A stretch of DNA of 45,253 bases from Fibrobacter sp. (lineage in GTDB: Bacteria > Fibrobacterota > Fibrobacteria > Fibrobacterales > Fibrobacteraceae). The stretch lies in assembly GCA_024398835.1 (NCBI GenBank), contig JAKSIK010000019.1, positions 1 through 45,253 on the forward strand. Direction: 5' to 3'. The position numbers were made by a program, and so were the translations under genes. This document shows, in pieces, positions 25,795 through 36,542 of the stretch; position 1 is the first letter of the stretch, and every line of letters starts with the position of its first letter. The notes beneath the pieces are model-generated. The model was given only the letters and a program-made list of their open reading frames with translations, ran no database searches and was not told where the DNA came from.

Positions 25795-27123
25795 ATGCAA
25801 AACGAAAACGAAATTCAGGGCCGCCCGGCCGCCCTTCTCCCCATCGCCATCTTCCTAGTTCTCTACCTGGGTCTTGGCATCACCTTTGAATACGTGCTCC
25901 ACATTCCCATGGGATTCTACAACATTCCCATTGTGGCGGCCTTCATGGTGGGCATCCTTGTCGCCTGCCTCCAAAACCGCAAACTGGATTTCAACGGGAA
26001 GCTGGATGTGATGGCAAAATCCATGGGCGACCGGAACATCCTCATCATGATTCTCATCTTCATTTGTGCGGGCATGTTCGCCGGGATTCTTGGCCGTAGC
26101 AGCGCTTCTTCCGCCGCCTACTTCCTCCTGGATTTCATTCCGGCCCAGTTCGCCGTCGTTGTGCTGTTCATCGTCGCGGCCTTCGTCTCCACCGCCATGG
26201 GCACTTCCGTCGGCACCATCGCCGTGGTGGCCCCCATCGCCATCGAAGTCGCAAACGCCACAGGCTTTGGCGTTCCCTTCTGCGTTGCTTCCGTGATTGG
26301 CGGTGCCATGTTCGGCGACAACCTGAGCTTTATTTCTGACACTACCATCGCGGCCTGCTCCACACAGGGCTGCGAAATGAAGGACAAGTTCCGCACCAAC
26401 TTCATGATTGCACTCCCCGCCGCAATCCTTGCCACAGGCATCATCGCCGCGGTTTCCATGAGCACCGACGCGAAGGTGGTCACGGAAGGAACCTACAATT
26501 TGACCCAGCTCATCCCCTACGTGGTGGTGCTCGCCCTCGCCATTATCGGCATGAATGTGTTCCTGGTACTGCTGGTGGGCATCATTCTTGCCTCCATCAT
26601 CATGGTATCCACAGGTGCTGTAGATTTTGTGGGTTTGATTGGAAGCACTGGTGCAGGAATTTCCGGCATGTACGAAACCATCATGGTGACGCTCCTCGTA
26701 AGCGCCATGTGCGGGCTCATCCGAGTCTATGGCGGTTTCACAGCACTCCTCAACTTCATCCACAAGATTTTCAAGGGCCACAGGGGCGGGCAGTTGGGCG
26801 TCGGCCTTTTGGTAACGGCCATGGACATCGCCACCGCAAACAATACCGTCGCCATCGTGATGGCGGCTCCTATCGCAAAGCAGATGAGCGAGGAATACGG
26901 CATCTCTTCAAAGAAGACCGCCTCCATTCTGGATACCTTCAGTTGCGTCATCCAGGGAATCATTCCCTACGGCGCCCAAATGCTGGTGGCGCTTTCCGCC
27001 ATCGCAGCAGCCAAGCTCGACGCAAACTACAGCGCTTTCGACATCATTCCATTGATGTTCTACCCCTTCCTTTTGCTGGCAAGCTCCATCGTCGCCATCG
27101 CAGTGAAGGGGAAAAAGGCGTAA
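25795..27123 (+). CDS. nhaC: NhaC-family Na+/H+ antiporter
   Basis: A 442-residue inner-membrane protein with about eleven hydrophobic helices. GGAMFGDNLSFISDTTIAA and STAMGTSVGTIAVVAPIA are characteristic of the NhaC/ion-transporter superfamily, which exchange Na+ for H+ (or, for some members, small carboxylates or amino acids). The start is ATG 25795; no Shine-Dalgarno is seen, so the message may have a short or unstructured leader. It diverges from the 118-residue coiled-coil gene. The NhaC assignment is firm at family level; the ion is inferred. Confidence 0.85.
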   Translation: MQNENEIQGRPAALLPIAIFLVLYLGLGITFEYVLHIPMGFYNIPIVAAFMVGILVACLQNRKLDFNGKLDVMAKSMGDRNILIMILIFICAGMFAGILGRSSASSAAYFLLDFIPAQFAVVVLFIVAAFVSTAMGTSVGTIAVVAPIAIEVANATGFGVPFCVASVIGGAMFGDNLSFISDTTIAACSTQGCEMKDKFRTNFMIALPAAILATGIIAAVSMSTDAKVVTEGTYNLTQLIPYVVVLALAIIGMNVFLVLLVGIILASIIMVSTGAVDFVGLIGSTGAGISGMYETIMVTLLVSAMCGLIRVYGGFTALLNFIHKIFKGHRGGQLGVGLLVTAMDIATANNTVAIVMAAPIAKQMSEEYGISSKKTASILDTFSCVIQGIIPYGAQMLVALSAIAAAKLDANYSAFDIIPLMFYPFLLLASSIVAIAVKGKKA

Positions 27124-27164
27124 TCGCCGCACAGAAACATCGCGCCTTAAAACGCACAACGCAA

Positions 27165-27200
27165 AAACCGCGCGGCATTCGAAGTCGCGCGATTTCGTTT
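27165..27200 (+). terminator. GC-rich hairpin after nhaC
   Basis: CGCGCG (27169-27174) pairs with CGCGCG (27186-27191), extended by AAA/TTT after one mismatch, followed by TTTCGTTTT. It is the likely terminator of nhaC and, being symmetric, may also serve the convergent gene. Confidence 0.5.
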
Positions 27201-27213
27201 TCTGCCGATTTTT

Positions 27214-27615
27214 TTACTTCACGAAAGCGGCGATAGCCTTGCAGGCTTCGGCGCCTTCTATAAAGCGGATTTCGCTCACTGGCTTGTACACAAAATTGGA
27301 GTATTGCGCCAGTTGCAGAGCCACAAAACTGCGGTCCTTGGAATAGCAGAGCGACAGGCGGAAATTGCCATTGTCGCAAGTGCAAGGGCAACCCTCTTTC
27401 GCCACCAGCTTTTCCATTTCGCAGATTGGGGCTCCCACCAACAGTTTCACCTTCTGGCCCACCGTGGGGTCGTAATCCAGGCAAAGCCCCACCAAAGGGG
27501 AATTTGTGGGAGTGTAGGTGACGTTTGTCTTGAGGCCAAAAAAGGCTTTTTCCACTTTGATGCATTCTTTTTCGAAGAGGGCGCTCGCCATCTCCATTTT
27601 GCAAATGTTTTCCAT
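27214..27615 (-). CDS. Unknown protein with GCPCTC motif
   Basis: The 133-residue product (from ATG 27615) begins MENICKMEMASALFEKE. The frame is open further upstream to 27747, but that extension looks non-coding. It has ten or so cysteines, including the cluster KEGCPCTCDNG (Cys76, 78, 80), and a final helical segment. There is no signal peptide, so it is probably cytoplasmic. The cluster matches KKGCPCNCADG in the nearby protein at 25340-25696. Metal binding is possible but unproven. No family recognised. Confidence 0.55.
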   Translation of the reverse strand: MENICKMEMASALFEKECIKVEKAFFGLKTNVTYTPTNSPLVGLCLDYDPTVGQKVKLLVGAPICEMEKLVAKEGCPCTCDNGNFRLSLCYSKDRSFVALQLAQYSNFVYKPVSEIRFIEGAEACKAIAAFVK

Positions 27616-27754
27616 ATTCTTTCTCTTTGACCGCGCTAAAACGATGCGATTTTTCGCTAATAAGGGCGCGGATTTTGTTAAAGGTTTGTTTTTGAGGCCG
27701 ACGTCTGCGCTGGATTTAAACTGCGCAACATACTGCGCGGGCCCCATGGTTTTT

Positions 27755-27787
27755 CTCGGATCGCGAGCTGCCTAGCCGCGAACCGAG
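27755..27787. repeat. Strong imperfect hairpin between two unknown genes
   Basis: CTCGG, CGCG and GCT on the left arm pair with AGC, CGCG and CCGAG on the right, interrupted by one- and two-base bulges. No T-run follows on either strand, so it is not a standard terminator. Confidence 0.45.
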
Positions 27788-27806
27788 CGATTTAGAGAAA
27801 GAACGA

Positions 27807-28241
27807 TTAACAGAGCATGCGCTCTAAGGTGTAGACGTAGTAATCTTTGGAGAGTGAAAACCGAGAAGCCTGCGGAAAACTGCTTTGCCCGACTGCGAAA
27901 GCGGCAATCTTATGCAAGCTGCGGAATCCTATATCGCTAGTGATGCTGCCGCTACGCCCGTGGTAGCCCTGAATGGAGCCCGGACGATATGGCCGGAAGG
28001 ACGCCTGCGGCTGTGGCCTGCGAGTGTTGAGGATTGCCGCCGGAGAATGGCTGTAGGGGTCCGTGATGGACTCGCCCTGCGATGCGCCATCAAATTCCTG
28101 GGTCGCGGTGCATATACATGCCAACCCATCCCCATCAGACGTCACCGCATTACAGACAAACGAAGAATCCCAAAAACTCGTGAACAAGGCTAGTGCCAAG
28201 CCCACAAACATCAGGAATGCATTTCGTCTTTTCTGGGTCAT
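27807..28241 (-). CDS. Putative small secreted or membrane protein, unknown
   Basis: From ATG 28241 the 144-residue product starts MTQKRRNAFLMFVGLALALFTSF, a signal peptide or anchor, followed by a Ser/Gly/Arg-rich region and the ending SLSKDYYVYTLERMLC. The frame is open upstream to 28313 without support. A weak GAAAAAG stands before the ATG. Codon use is less regular than in neighbouring housekeeping genes, so this is an uncertain gene. No family recognised. Confidence 0.5.
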   Translation of the reverse strand: MTQKRRNAFLMFVGLALALFTSFWDSSFVCNAVTSDGDGLACICTATQEFDGASQGESITDPYSHSPAAILNTRRPQPQASFRPYRPGSIQGYHGRSGSITSDIGFRSLHKIAAFAVGQSSFPQASRFSLSKDYYVYTLERMLC

Positions 28242-28370
28242 ATCTTTTTCAAAAATAAAAAATTTCTGAAATTCCTCCGCCGTGGGGGAAATTTGCACGG
28301 GATTTGGGCTCAAACCGCGGGCAGGCCGTTCCGATTTTTGCTATTTTGGGCGTGTTAAATTTTAATCAGT

Positions 28371-28390
28371 AGCTGCGGATTTCCACAGCT
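28371..28390 (+). promoter_or_regulatory. Hairpin in the secA leader
   Basis: AGCTGCGG (28371-28378) pairs with CCACAGCT (28383-28390) with one mismatch and a 4-nt loop, a few bases before the AAAGGA ribosome-binding site of secA. It could affect translation; this is a guess from position. Confidence 0.3.
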
Positions 28391-28406
28391 GTTATAAAGG
28401 AATACT

Positions 28407-31391
<2,985 letters not shown>

Positions 31392-31524
31392 CCTCAAGCC
31401 GCGACGGACGGCACCCTGCGACAGCGCCGGGCCCGATTCACCATGTGATGCATTGGGTCCAAACGCACGGCAGGCAACGCCCGCAACAGCGCAGTCCTCA
31501 CGGCGACGCGAAGAGAACAACACT

Positions 31525-32157
31525 ATGAAAACAGCGAAGCGTTTCTTTTGCTTGGAAGGCATCGACGGCTCGGGTAAAACCACCCAGCTGGACATGCTTG
31601 CCGCAGCCTTGGAAGCGGAAGGCTACACCGTAGTCAAGTTCCGCGAACCCGGTGGCGCAAAAATCTCCGAACGCATTCGCGAGCTTTTGCTGGACCCGAG
31701 CTTCAAGGGCATCATGAGCGACAAAGCAGAACTCCTGCTCTACAACGCCGCCCGCGCCCAAGTCATCAAGGAAGTGATTCAACCCGCACTGGACGCGGGC
31801 AAAATCGTCATCGCCGACCGTTTCGCCTGGAGCACTTTCGCCTACCAAGGGTACGCCCGCGGTCTCGGGCCCGAAATGGTGCAGCGTCTCACCGAGATGA
31901 CCTGTGGCGACTGCTTCCCGGAACTCACCGTCGTAATGGACATCAGCGTTGAACGCAGTCGCGCCCGCACCTCAAAACGGGGCGAAGCCCCCGACCGTCT
32001 GGAGCAGGAAAAAGCCGACTTCTTCGAACGCGTGCGCCAAGGCTATCTGGCCGCCGCCCGCGACTACCCCGACTGCGTCGCCGCCATCAACGCCGACCGC
32101 AGCGCCGAAGAAATCCAAAAGGAACTCCTCGCCCTCGTCAAGGCCCGCCTCGCCTAA
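31525..32157 (+). CDS. tmk: Thymidylate kinase
   Basis: A 210-residue kinase that converts dTMP to dTDP. The P-loop is EGIDGSGKTT (11-20), FREPGGAKISERIRELLL is the dTMP-binding DR/EPGG motif, and DRFAWSTFAYQGYARGL is the second signature. The frame is open back into secA, but the protein begins at ATG 31525 after AAGAGA. It is 133 nt after secA and only three bases before the metallophosphoesterase gene, so those two are co-transcribed. The GC-rich spacer before tmk holds no recognisable gene. Confidence 0.95.
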   Translation: MKTAKRFFCLEGIDGSGKTTQLDMLAAALEAEGYTVVKFREPGGAKISERIRELLLDPSFKGIMSDKAELLLYNAARAQVIKEVIQPALDAGKIVIADRFAWSTFAYQGYARGLGPEMVQRLTEMTCGDCFPELTVVMDISVERSRARTSKRGEAPDRLEQEKADFFERVRQGYLAAARDYPDCVAAINADRSAEEIQKELLALVKARLA

Positions 32158-32160
32158 CCC

Positions 32161-33762
32161 ATGATTTTCATTTTCATCCTGATATTCGGAGTGCTGTTCC
32201 TGTTTTGGAACATACGCGCCATCGCCCCCGGGAACAAAGGCAGCCTCACCGCCGGCGCCATCGTCATCCTGCTGCCCATCTGCTTCTTTTTCCGCGAACA
32301 CTTCTGGGCCTGCATCGGCCAAGCGTTTCTCTCGGTATGGCTCTGCGAGGCGCTACTCATTTACTTGGGGTGGTGGGCCGTACGGTTTATCCGGCGGGCA
32401 TTCAGGCCAAAGCGGCCCCTACCGCCCAGTAGCGCCAAACGCGCCGCCAGAATCCTTTTTGTCGCAAGCGTCGCAATCTCTGCAGGCATGTGCATCTACG
32501 GCGTGCATCACAACAACGACTACGTCATTCGTAATGCGGAATGCAGAATGCAGAATGCAGAATTGAAATCTGGCGATGTTAATGCGGAATGCAGAATGCA
32601 GAATGCAAAATTAGAATCTGGCGATGTTAATGCAGAATGCAGAATGCGGAATTTTGTTGAGGCGAGTGAAACGGCCGAGCTTGCTCGGGCACTTCCGAGC
32701 CGAAGTCAAAATGAGTGCGAAGCACTAATGCAGAATGCAGAATTGAAATCAAACACAGACTCCATCGGACGTCATTGCGAGCCCGTAGGGCGCGGCAATC
32801 CTAGCGATTCTGGCATGGATTTTGCCGACGATTTCAGCGGCAATGTTGCCGGCGATTCCAGCGCAGATTCCGCAGTCAGTACAAGCAAAAATTCAGCATT
32901 CAGCATTCATCATTCAGAATTCACAATCCTCTTCTTCAGCGACCTCCACCTAGATCCACTTTTCAACGGCGAGAAATTGCAACGCATGGTTCAAGACGCA
33001 AAGCGTCTCCATCCCGATTTAATCCTCTTCGGTGGCGACCTTGCCGACATGCATACCGATGCCCTCAACGAACTCGGCTACGACAGCCTCTTCCGGCAAC
33101 TATCCGCTGCCGCTACTATAGCCGCAATCGCCGTCAACGGGAATCACGAAGGATATATGGAACGTAGCGGCAGCGACCCTCACGGATGGCTCCGGCAAAA
33201 CGGCTTCATCGTGCTGGACGATTCCACCGCCTGCACGAAAGTCGCCTGCATCACCGGCCGCACCGACACGCAGGTAGCGCGCGCCCGTGGCATGGAACGC
33301 AAAACCCTCGCGCAACTCATTCCTGAAAATGAAACCCCCGCGCCCGAAAATGCACAGCCCATCCCTGAAACCGCGCAACAATCGCCAAACACAACACAGC
33401 TCCCTCCATGTCATTGCGAGCCCAATTCTTCCTCACGTCATTGCGAGCCCACAGGGCGTGGCAATCTAAGCGATTCTACACTCAACCGTGCGCTCCCCTG
33501 GCTCCTCCTGGACCATCAACCCAAAGGAATCGAGCCCGAACACAGTGGCCGCCTGCCGGACCTAGCACTTTCGGGCCACACTCACGACGGGCAATTCTTC
33601 CCCGGCACCATCATCATCAACTGGGTCTGGCGTCTCGCCTATGGCTTTGGAGAACTTGATGGCGTCAAGTGGCTTGTCACAAGCGGCATCGGCTCCTGGG
33701 GCCCACCCGTCCGTGTCGGTAGCGACACCGAAATGTGGTTCATTGAATTTAGAACAAAGTAA
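32161..33762 (+). CDS. Membrane metallophosphoesterase carrying in-frame repeat insertions
   Basis: A 533-residue protein: three N-terminal helices (about 1-22, 30-60, 95-115), an inserted repeat-derived segment (about 124-255), then a calcineurin-like phosphoesterase domain with FFSDLHLD, FGGDLAD, NGNHE, LLDHQP and SGHTHDGQ, all metal-binding motifs intact. It resembles YkuE/YaeI-type enzymes acting at the membrane, perhaps on phospholipid or undecaprenyl-type substrates (inference). A second repeat-derived insert (about 417-439) precedes the LLDHQP motif. The insert peptides (NAECRMQNAE, RHCEPVGRGN) come from palindromic DNA repeats and have no resemblance to the family. Translation is coupled to tmk; no ribosome-binding site is visible. 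Confidence 0.85.
   Translation: MIFIFILIFGVLFLFWNIRAIAPGNKGSLTAGAIVILLPICFFFREHFWACIGQAFLSVWLCEALLIYLGWWAVRFIRRAFRPKRPLPPSSAKRAARILFVASVAISAGMCIYGVHHNNDYVIRNAECRMQNAELKSGDVNAECRMQNAKLESGDVNAECRMRNFVEASETAELARALPSRSQNECEALMQNAELKSNTDSIGRHCEPVGRGNPSDSGMDFADDFSGNVAGDSSADSAVSTSKNSAFSIHHSEFTILFFSDLHLDPLFNGEKLQRMVQDAKRLHPDLILFGGDLADMHTDALNELGYDSLFRQLSAAATIAAIAVNGNHEGYMERSGSDPHGWLRQNGFIVLDDSTACTKVACITGRTDTQVARARGMERKTLAQLIPENETPAPENAQPIPETAQQSPNTTQLPPCHCEPNSSSRHCEPTGRGNLSDSTLNRALPWLLLDHQPKGIEPEHSGRLPDLALSGHTHDGQFFPGTIIINWVWRLAYGFGELDGVKWLVTSGIGSWGPPVRVGSDTEMWFIEFRTK
32649..32729 (+). repeat. 81-bp GAGGCGAGTGAAACGG element, copy 1
   Basis: This unit is almost identical (two substitutions and one indel by eye) to the inverse complement of 43953-44032. 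It contains CCGAGC-TT-GCTCGG, the overlapping alternative GCTCGG-GCACTT-CCGAGC, and AGTGC-GAA-GCACT, so it can fold into several small hairpins. Confidence 0.85.
32770..32811 (+). repeat. 42-bp GTCATTGCGAGC palindromic element, copy 1
   Basis: ATTGC-GA-GCCC-GTA-GGGC-GCG-GCAAT forms a stepped hairpin followed by CCTAGCGATTCT. It reads RHCEPVGRGNPSDS in frame. A second copy at 33436-33477 is 37/42 identical and is read in the same frame. Confidence 0.85.
33410..33477 (+). repeat. GTCATTGCGAGC elements, partial plus full copy
   Basis: A truncated copy starts at 33410 (GTCATTGCGAGCCC) and a full 42-bp copy lies at 33436-33477. Both are read in the same frame as copy 1 (CHCEP and RHCEPTGRGNLSDS). 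They fall in a loop just before the LLDHQP metal motif of the same gene. Confidence 0.85.
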
Positions 33763-33790
33763 CTGCGAGACAAACGTCATAATTCAACAA

Positions 33791-33918
33791 GGCCGACGAA
33801 GTAAAAATACGAAATAGATAACACAACGATGTAAAAATATGGAATAGGCAGCACAGCGAAGCAAAAGGCGCGATAAGCACGACGAAGTAAAACCCGCACA
33901 GTTTAGGTACGAAGTAGA
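33791..33918 (+). repeat. Degenerate ~30-nt tandem repeats
   Basis: Four to five imperfect units share the core ACGAAGTAAAA or variants (CGATGTAAAA, CGAAGCAAAA), roughly every 29-37 nt, usually followed by a purine-rich half such as TACGAAATAGATA. They fill the whole gap between the metallophosphoesterase and the next gene. Confidence 0.6.
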
Positions 33919-33922
33919 TAAT

Positions 33923-34159
33923 ATGTTTTGCAATAGAATTTTAGGCACCACCCATCACGGCACATACAAGAAAGTCATCGACGTCCCTCTCCTCAAAGAG
34001 GAACTCACCGCCCGCTCCATCCGCTGCATCGCCCGCGATGGCGTTGAAATCGAGATGGAACTGTACGAAGACCTGCAGGAAGGCGACATCGTGGCCGAAA
34101 CCGAGCAGAACGTCTACGCCATCAAAATCTACGTCCCGAAAGAGAAAGGCAAAGCCTAA
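33923..34159 (+). CDS. UreE N-terminal-domain-like small protein
   Basis: The 78-residue product resembles the N-terminal beta-domain of the urease accessory protein UreE: IDVPLLKEELTARSIRCIARDGVEIEMEL, then QEGDIVAETEQNVYAIKI matches the family's R.R....DG.......L..GD.L pattern. The C-terminal nickel-binding domain of UreE is missing and no urease genes are nearby. It may be a stand-alone domain with another chaperone or scaffold role. The start at 33923 lacks a clear ribosome-binding site. The homology call is by eye only. Confidence 0.5.
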   Translation: MFCNRILGTTHHGTYKKVIDVPLLKEELTARSIRCIARDGVEIEMELYEDLQEGDIVAETEQNVYAIKIYVPKEKGKA

Positions 34160-34205
34160 AAGCATCCAACAGAATTAAATTTTAATTAAAACAACGGAGT
34201 ATACG

Positions 34206-34583
34206 ATGAAAAAGATAATCACGATGATAGCCGCTTTCGGCTTAGCAATGGCTTTCACCGCTTGTAGCGATGATTCCTCGTCTAATCCCGGCCCAAACAC
34301 GGACTCAAATGGTCCAGGCATGGACAAAGATAACCAAACCAAGGGCGAAGCCTGCCTCATCAGTTATTCCGACGGGACCAAGAGATGCAATACGAGTGAA
34401 GTATCTATGATGCTTTGCGGCGGAACCGGTTCCACTGATGGAGTGAGTTTCACCACTGAAGCTGTTGATAGCTGCCCCCCTGGCGCAAATCTCAAGTGCG
34501 TTGACACTGACGGCAGTTTCTCTTACTTCTACGACGAAACCATGACCGAATGCCCGAGCTGGCTGAAACCTGCAGAAGATTAA
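34206..34583 (+). CDS. Small putative lipoprotein
   Basis: The 125-residue product has a lipoprotein signal (FTAC, Cys20) followed by SDDSSSNPGPNTDSNG, the usual tether of this organism. The remaining 80 residues have six cysteines, likely disulfide-bonded in the periplasm or at the surface. CGGAG stands six bases before the ATG. No family recognised. It lies directly upstream of rsmA, which has its own promoter-like box inside the 30-nt gap. Confidence 0.7.
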   Translation: MKKIITMIAAFGLAMAFTACSDDSSSNPGPNTDSNGPGMDKDNQTKGEACLISYSDGTKRCNTSEVSMMLCGGTGSTDGVSFTTEAVDSCPPGANLKCVDTDGSFSYFYDETMTECPSWLKPAED

Positions 34584-34600
34584 GAAAAACTCTGTTTTCC

Positions 34601-34606
34601 TATATT
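34601..34606 (+). promoter_or_regulatory. TATATT -10 box just before rsmA
   Basis: TATATT ends seven bases before ATG 34614. If used as a -10 box, transcription would start at or within two bases of the start codon, giving a leaderless message. There is no Shine-Dalgarno. No good -35 box is seen. Confidence 0.45.
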
Positions 34607-34613
34607 TCCCACC

Positions 34614-35393
34614 ATGGATAGAGACCGCAGGCGAAAATTCGGGCAGAACTTTCTGGATGTGCCAACCGCGCAGATGATTGCAGGCGATCTTCCCGCAAAT
34701 GCTGGCGAACCCGTTCTGGAAATCGGCCCCGGTCACGGCGCCCTCACGGAGCACATGCTGGCCCGTGGCCTTGATGTCACCGCTGTAGAAATCGACGAAC
34801 AGTGCGTGGAATTTCTGCAGAACAAATTCGCGAACTTCCCGAACTTCCACATCACCAATTGCGATATCCTCAAGTTCGATTTGGACGCTTGGATTGCAAA
34901 TCACGGAAAACCGTGGCTCACCGGAAACCTTCCCTACAACGTTTCCACCGCCATCATCGCAGGCATCATGCCGCGCCTCCACTTGACGCAAGGCTTCATG
35001 GGAATGGTCCAGCTGGAAGTTGCCGAACGCATTTGCGCCAGCCCTTGCTCCAAAGCCTACGGGAGCCTCTCCGTTCTCGTCTCCGCCTATGCCAACACGC
35101 AAATCCTCCGGAAAATCGGGCCCGAACACTTTACGCCAAAGCCAAACGTGGATAGCGCCACCATGCTTCTCACGCCTCGCGCCGATGCCCTCCAGGCACC
35201 AGAGGGCTACTTCGATTTCGTCCGCGCCGCCTTCACCCAAAAGCGCAAAACCCTCACCAACTCTTTCGGCGGCGCCTACCCCAAACAAAAAATCCAAGAA
35301 GCCATCGAACTGCTGGACTACCCCGCCACCGTCCGCGCCGAGGAACTTTCTCCCGAGCAGTTCCTGGAATTCTACAACGTCATCGCGAAGTAG
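34614..35393 (+). CDS. rsmA: 16S rRNA dimethyladenosine transferase RsmA
   Basis: A 259-residue enzyme that dimethylates two adjacent adenosines near the 3' end of 16S rRNA during small-subunit maturation. RRRKFGQNFL is the typical N-terminus, EIGPGHG (36-42) binds S-adenosylmethionine, and GNLPYNVS (104-111) is the catalytic NLPY motif. PEHFTPKPNVDSA and FVRAAFTQKRKTL are also family hallmarks. The ATG has no ribosome-binding site and follows a TATATT box closely, suggesting leaderless translation. Confidence 0.95.
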   Translation: MDRDRRRKFGQNFLDVPTAQMIAGDLPANAGEPVLEIGPGHGALTEHMLARGLDVTAVEIDEQCVEFLQNKFANFPNFHITNCDILKFDLDAWIANHGKPWLTGNLPYNVSTAIIAGIMPRLHLTQGFMGMVQLEVAERICASPCSKAYGSLSVLVSAYANTQILRKIGPEHFTPKPNVDSATMLLTPRADALQAPEGYFDFVRAAFTQKRKTLTNSFGGAYPKQKIQEAIELLDYPATVRAEELSPEQFLEFYNVIAK

Positions 35394-35395
35394 CC

Positions 35396-35428
35396 AAAAA
35401 ATGCCCGGCAAATAAACCTTGCCGAGCA
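35396..35428 (-). terminator. Terminator of the minus-strand lipoprotein gene
   Basis: TGCTCGGCAA and TTGCCGGGCA arms (35428-35419 and 35411-35402 on the minus strand) form a 10-bp stem with one mismatch, followed by TTTTTT. It lies between convergent rsmA and the lipoprotein gene; the plus strand lacks a T-run. Confidence 0.7.
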
Positions 35429-35459
35429 TAAAAGTTTATGACTTAAAATCCGAGAAAGC

Positions 35460-36400
35460 TTAGAGTTTTATTTTATTTGATTTTATCGTACATGAAAGTG
35501 GTATTAAAACTTTTTCACCGCGCTTCAATGGATTGCCAATCTGAATTTTTGCAGTGGAAAATTTTGTCTCCTCTTTAGTGAACAAAGTTACGTCTGTGGA
35601 ACTCCGTTCGTAGCCTTCTTTTTCGAGAGCGGCCTGTAATGCTTTCGCCACAGTTTCTAATTCTGATTCCGAAACAGTTATCGTAGCCTCAGTGTTGGAT
35701 TTCCAACTCACAACATCATCTAGGAATGCAAATGTGCTGGGACGGCAATTTGTTGTTCCGCAAAGTGTCACTTGAACACTTGCAGGCAATTCCTCATTGG
35801 ACAAAGGCTCATATTCTTCATCCGGAACAATAATTTTTTGAGCTCCAGTCACACTAAACGTTAATGTCACAGACCCTGTTCCATCATAACTATTTTCCAA
35901 ATTCATGGGGCAATCATCATCATACCCCGTGTCACCAATATTGTCACCCTCCAAATATGTTTCATCGTCAACTTCATAATTGCATGATGCCAAGCCAGGC
36001 ACTGTGAAATTTATCGTCTCATTCATATAAATCATCGTACGCTGAGAACTGGAACTTCCTGCCTTCACCACAATCTTGTATCCGGCAAAGCTGGAGCTGG
36101 ATCCGACAACCACTTCTGCTTCAGAGCTGCTGGAGTTTCCGCTAATAACTTCCGCTTCAGAGCTGCTGGAGTTTCCGACAACCACTCCATCATCAGAATC
36201 GCTGGATTTAACATCAGAGCTGCTAGACTTGGCCTTATTTCACCCTTGTTATCGGCACTGCAGGATTCCTTTTCCATGTCTTCCTTGGAAGATACGGTAT
36301 TATCGGAACTTCCCGAACTGCTGTCATCACCGCAAGCAGTGAATGAGAAGGCCAAAGCAACGGCAACTGCCATCGCGGAAAAACTAAAACGTTTTTTCAT
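35460..36400 (-). pseudogene. Frameshifted lipoprotein gene
   Basis: The N-terminal frame (from ATG 36400, AAGGAG upstream) gives MKKRFSFSAMAVAVALAFSF then TACGDDSSS, a lipoprotein signal and Ser-rich tether, up to ADNKGE. The continuation typical of such proteins, KSSSSDVKSSDSDDGVVVG and further SSSSEAEV repeats, then a beta-rich domain of about 190 residues, lies in another frame ending at 35460. One extra base in the AAA run at 36238-36240 (minus strand) would join them as GENKAKSSSSD. So this is either a recent pseudogene or a sequencing error. The C-terminal domain has four to six cysteines and no family I recognise. Confidence 0.65.
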
Positions 36401-36528
36401 ATATTCTCCTTTTCTTATTTTATTAGTACATAGTCAATTTAGATATTTTTAATTTATATCATTTCACTTCATAAACAATTCCATAGGCAATTTTACCCAA
36501 TTTATAGGCACTAACGGTATGATTTTTG

Positions 36529-36534
36529 TATATT
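36529..36534 (+). promoter_or_regulatory. TATATT -10 box just before the BatD-like gene
   Basis: TATATT ends eight bases before ATG 36543, again suggesting a leaderless transcript. It supports 36543 over the upstream in-frame ATG 36519, which would lie before the transcription start. Confidence 0.45.
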
Positions 36535-36542
36535 CTTCCGTG

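Larger units (their letters stand above)
32531..32924 (+). repeat. Composite palindromic repeat insertion within an ORF
   Basis: The left part contains three units rich in GAATGC (32531-32580, 32581-32630, 32631-32651), two of them ending in TCTGGCGATGTTAA. The right end (32890-32924) is the same motif inverted, CATTCAGCATTC. Between them lie the 81-bp and 42-bp elements listed separately. The roughly 390-bp block keeps the reading frame and sits exactly between the membrane and catalytic parts of the metallophosphoesterase. Confidence 0.8.

Noticed and set aside
31392..31524. Small gene between secA and tmk
   Set aside because: The GC-rich spacer has open frames only because it is GC-rich; no ribosome-binding site or protein-like sequence.
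33791..33918. CRISPR array
   Set aside because: The repeated parts are not constant and spacers are not of uniform length; no cas genes are present in the window.
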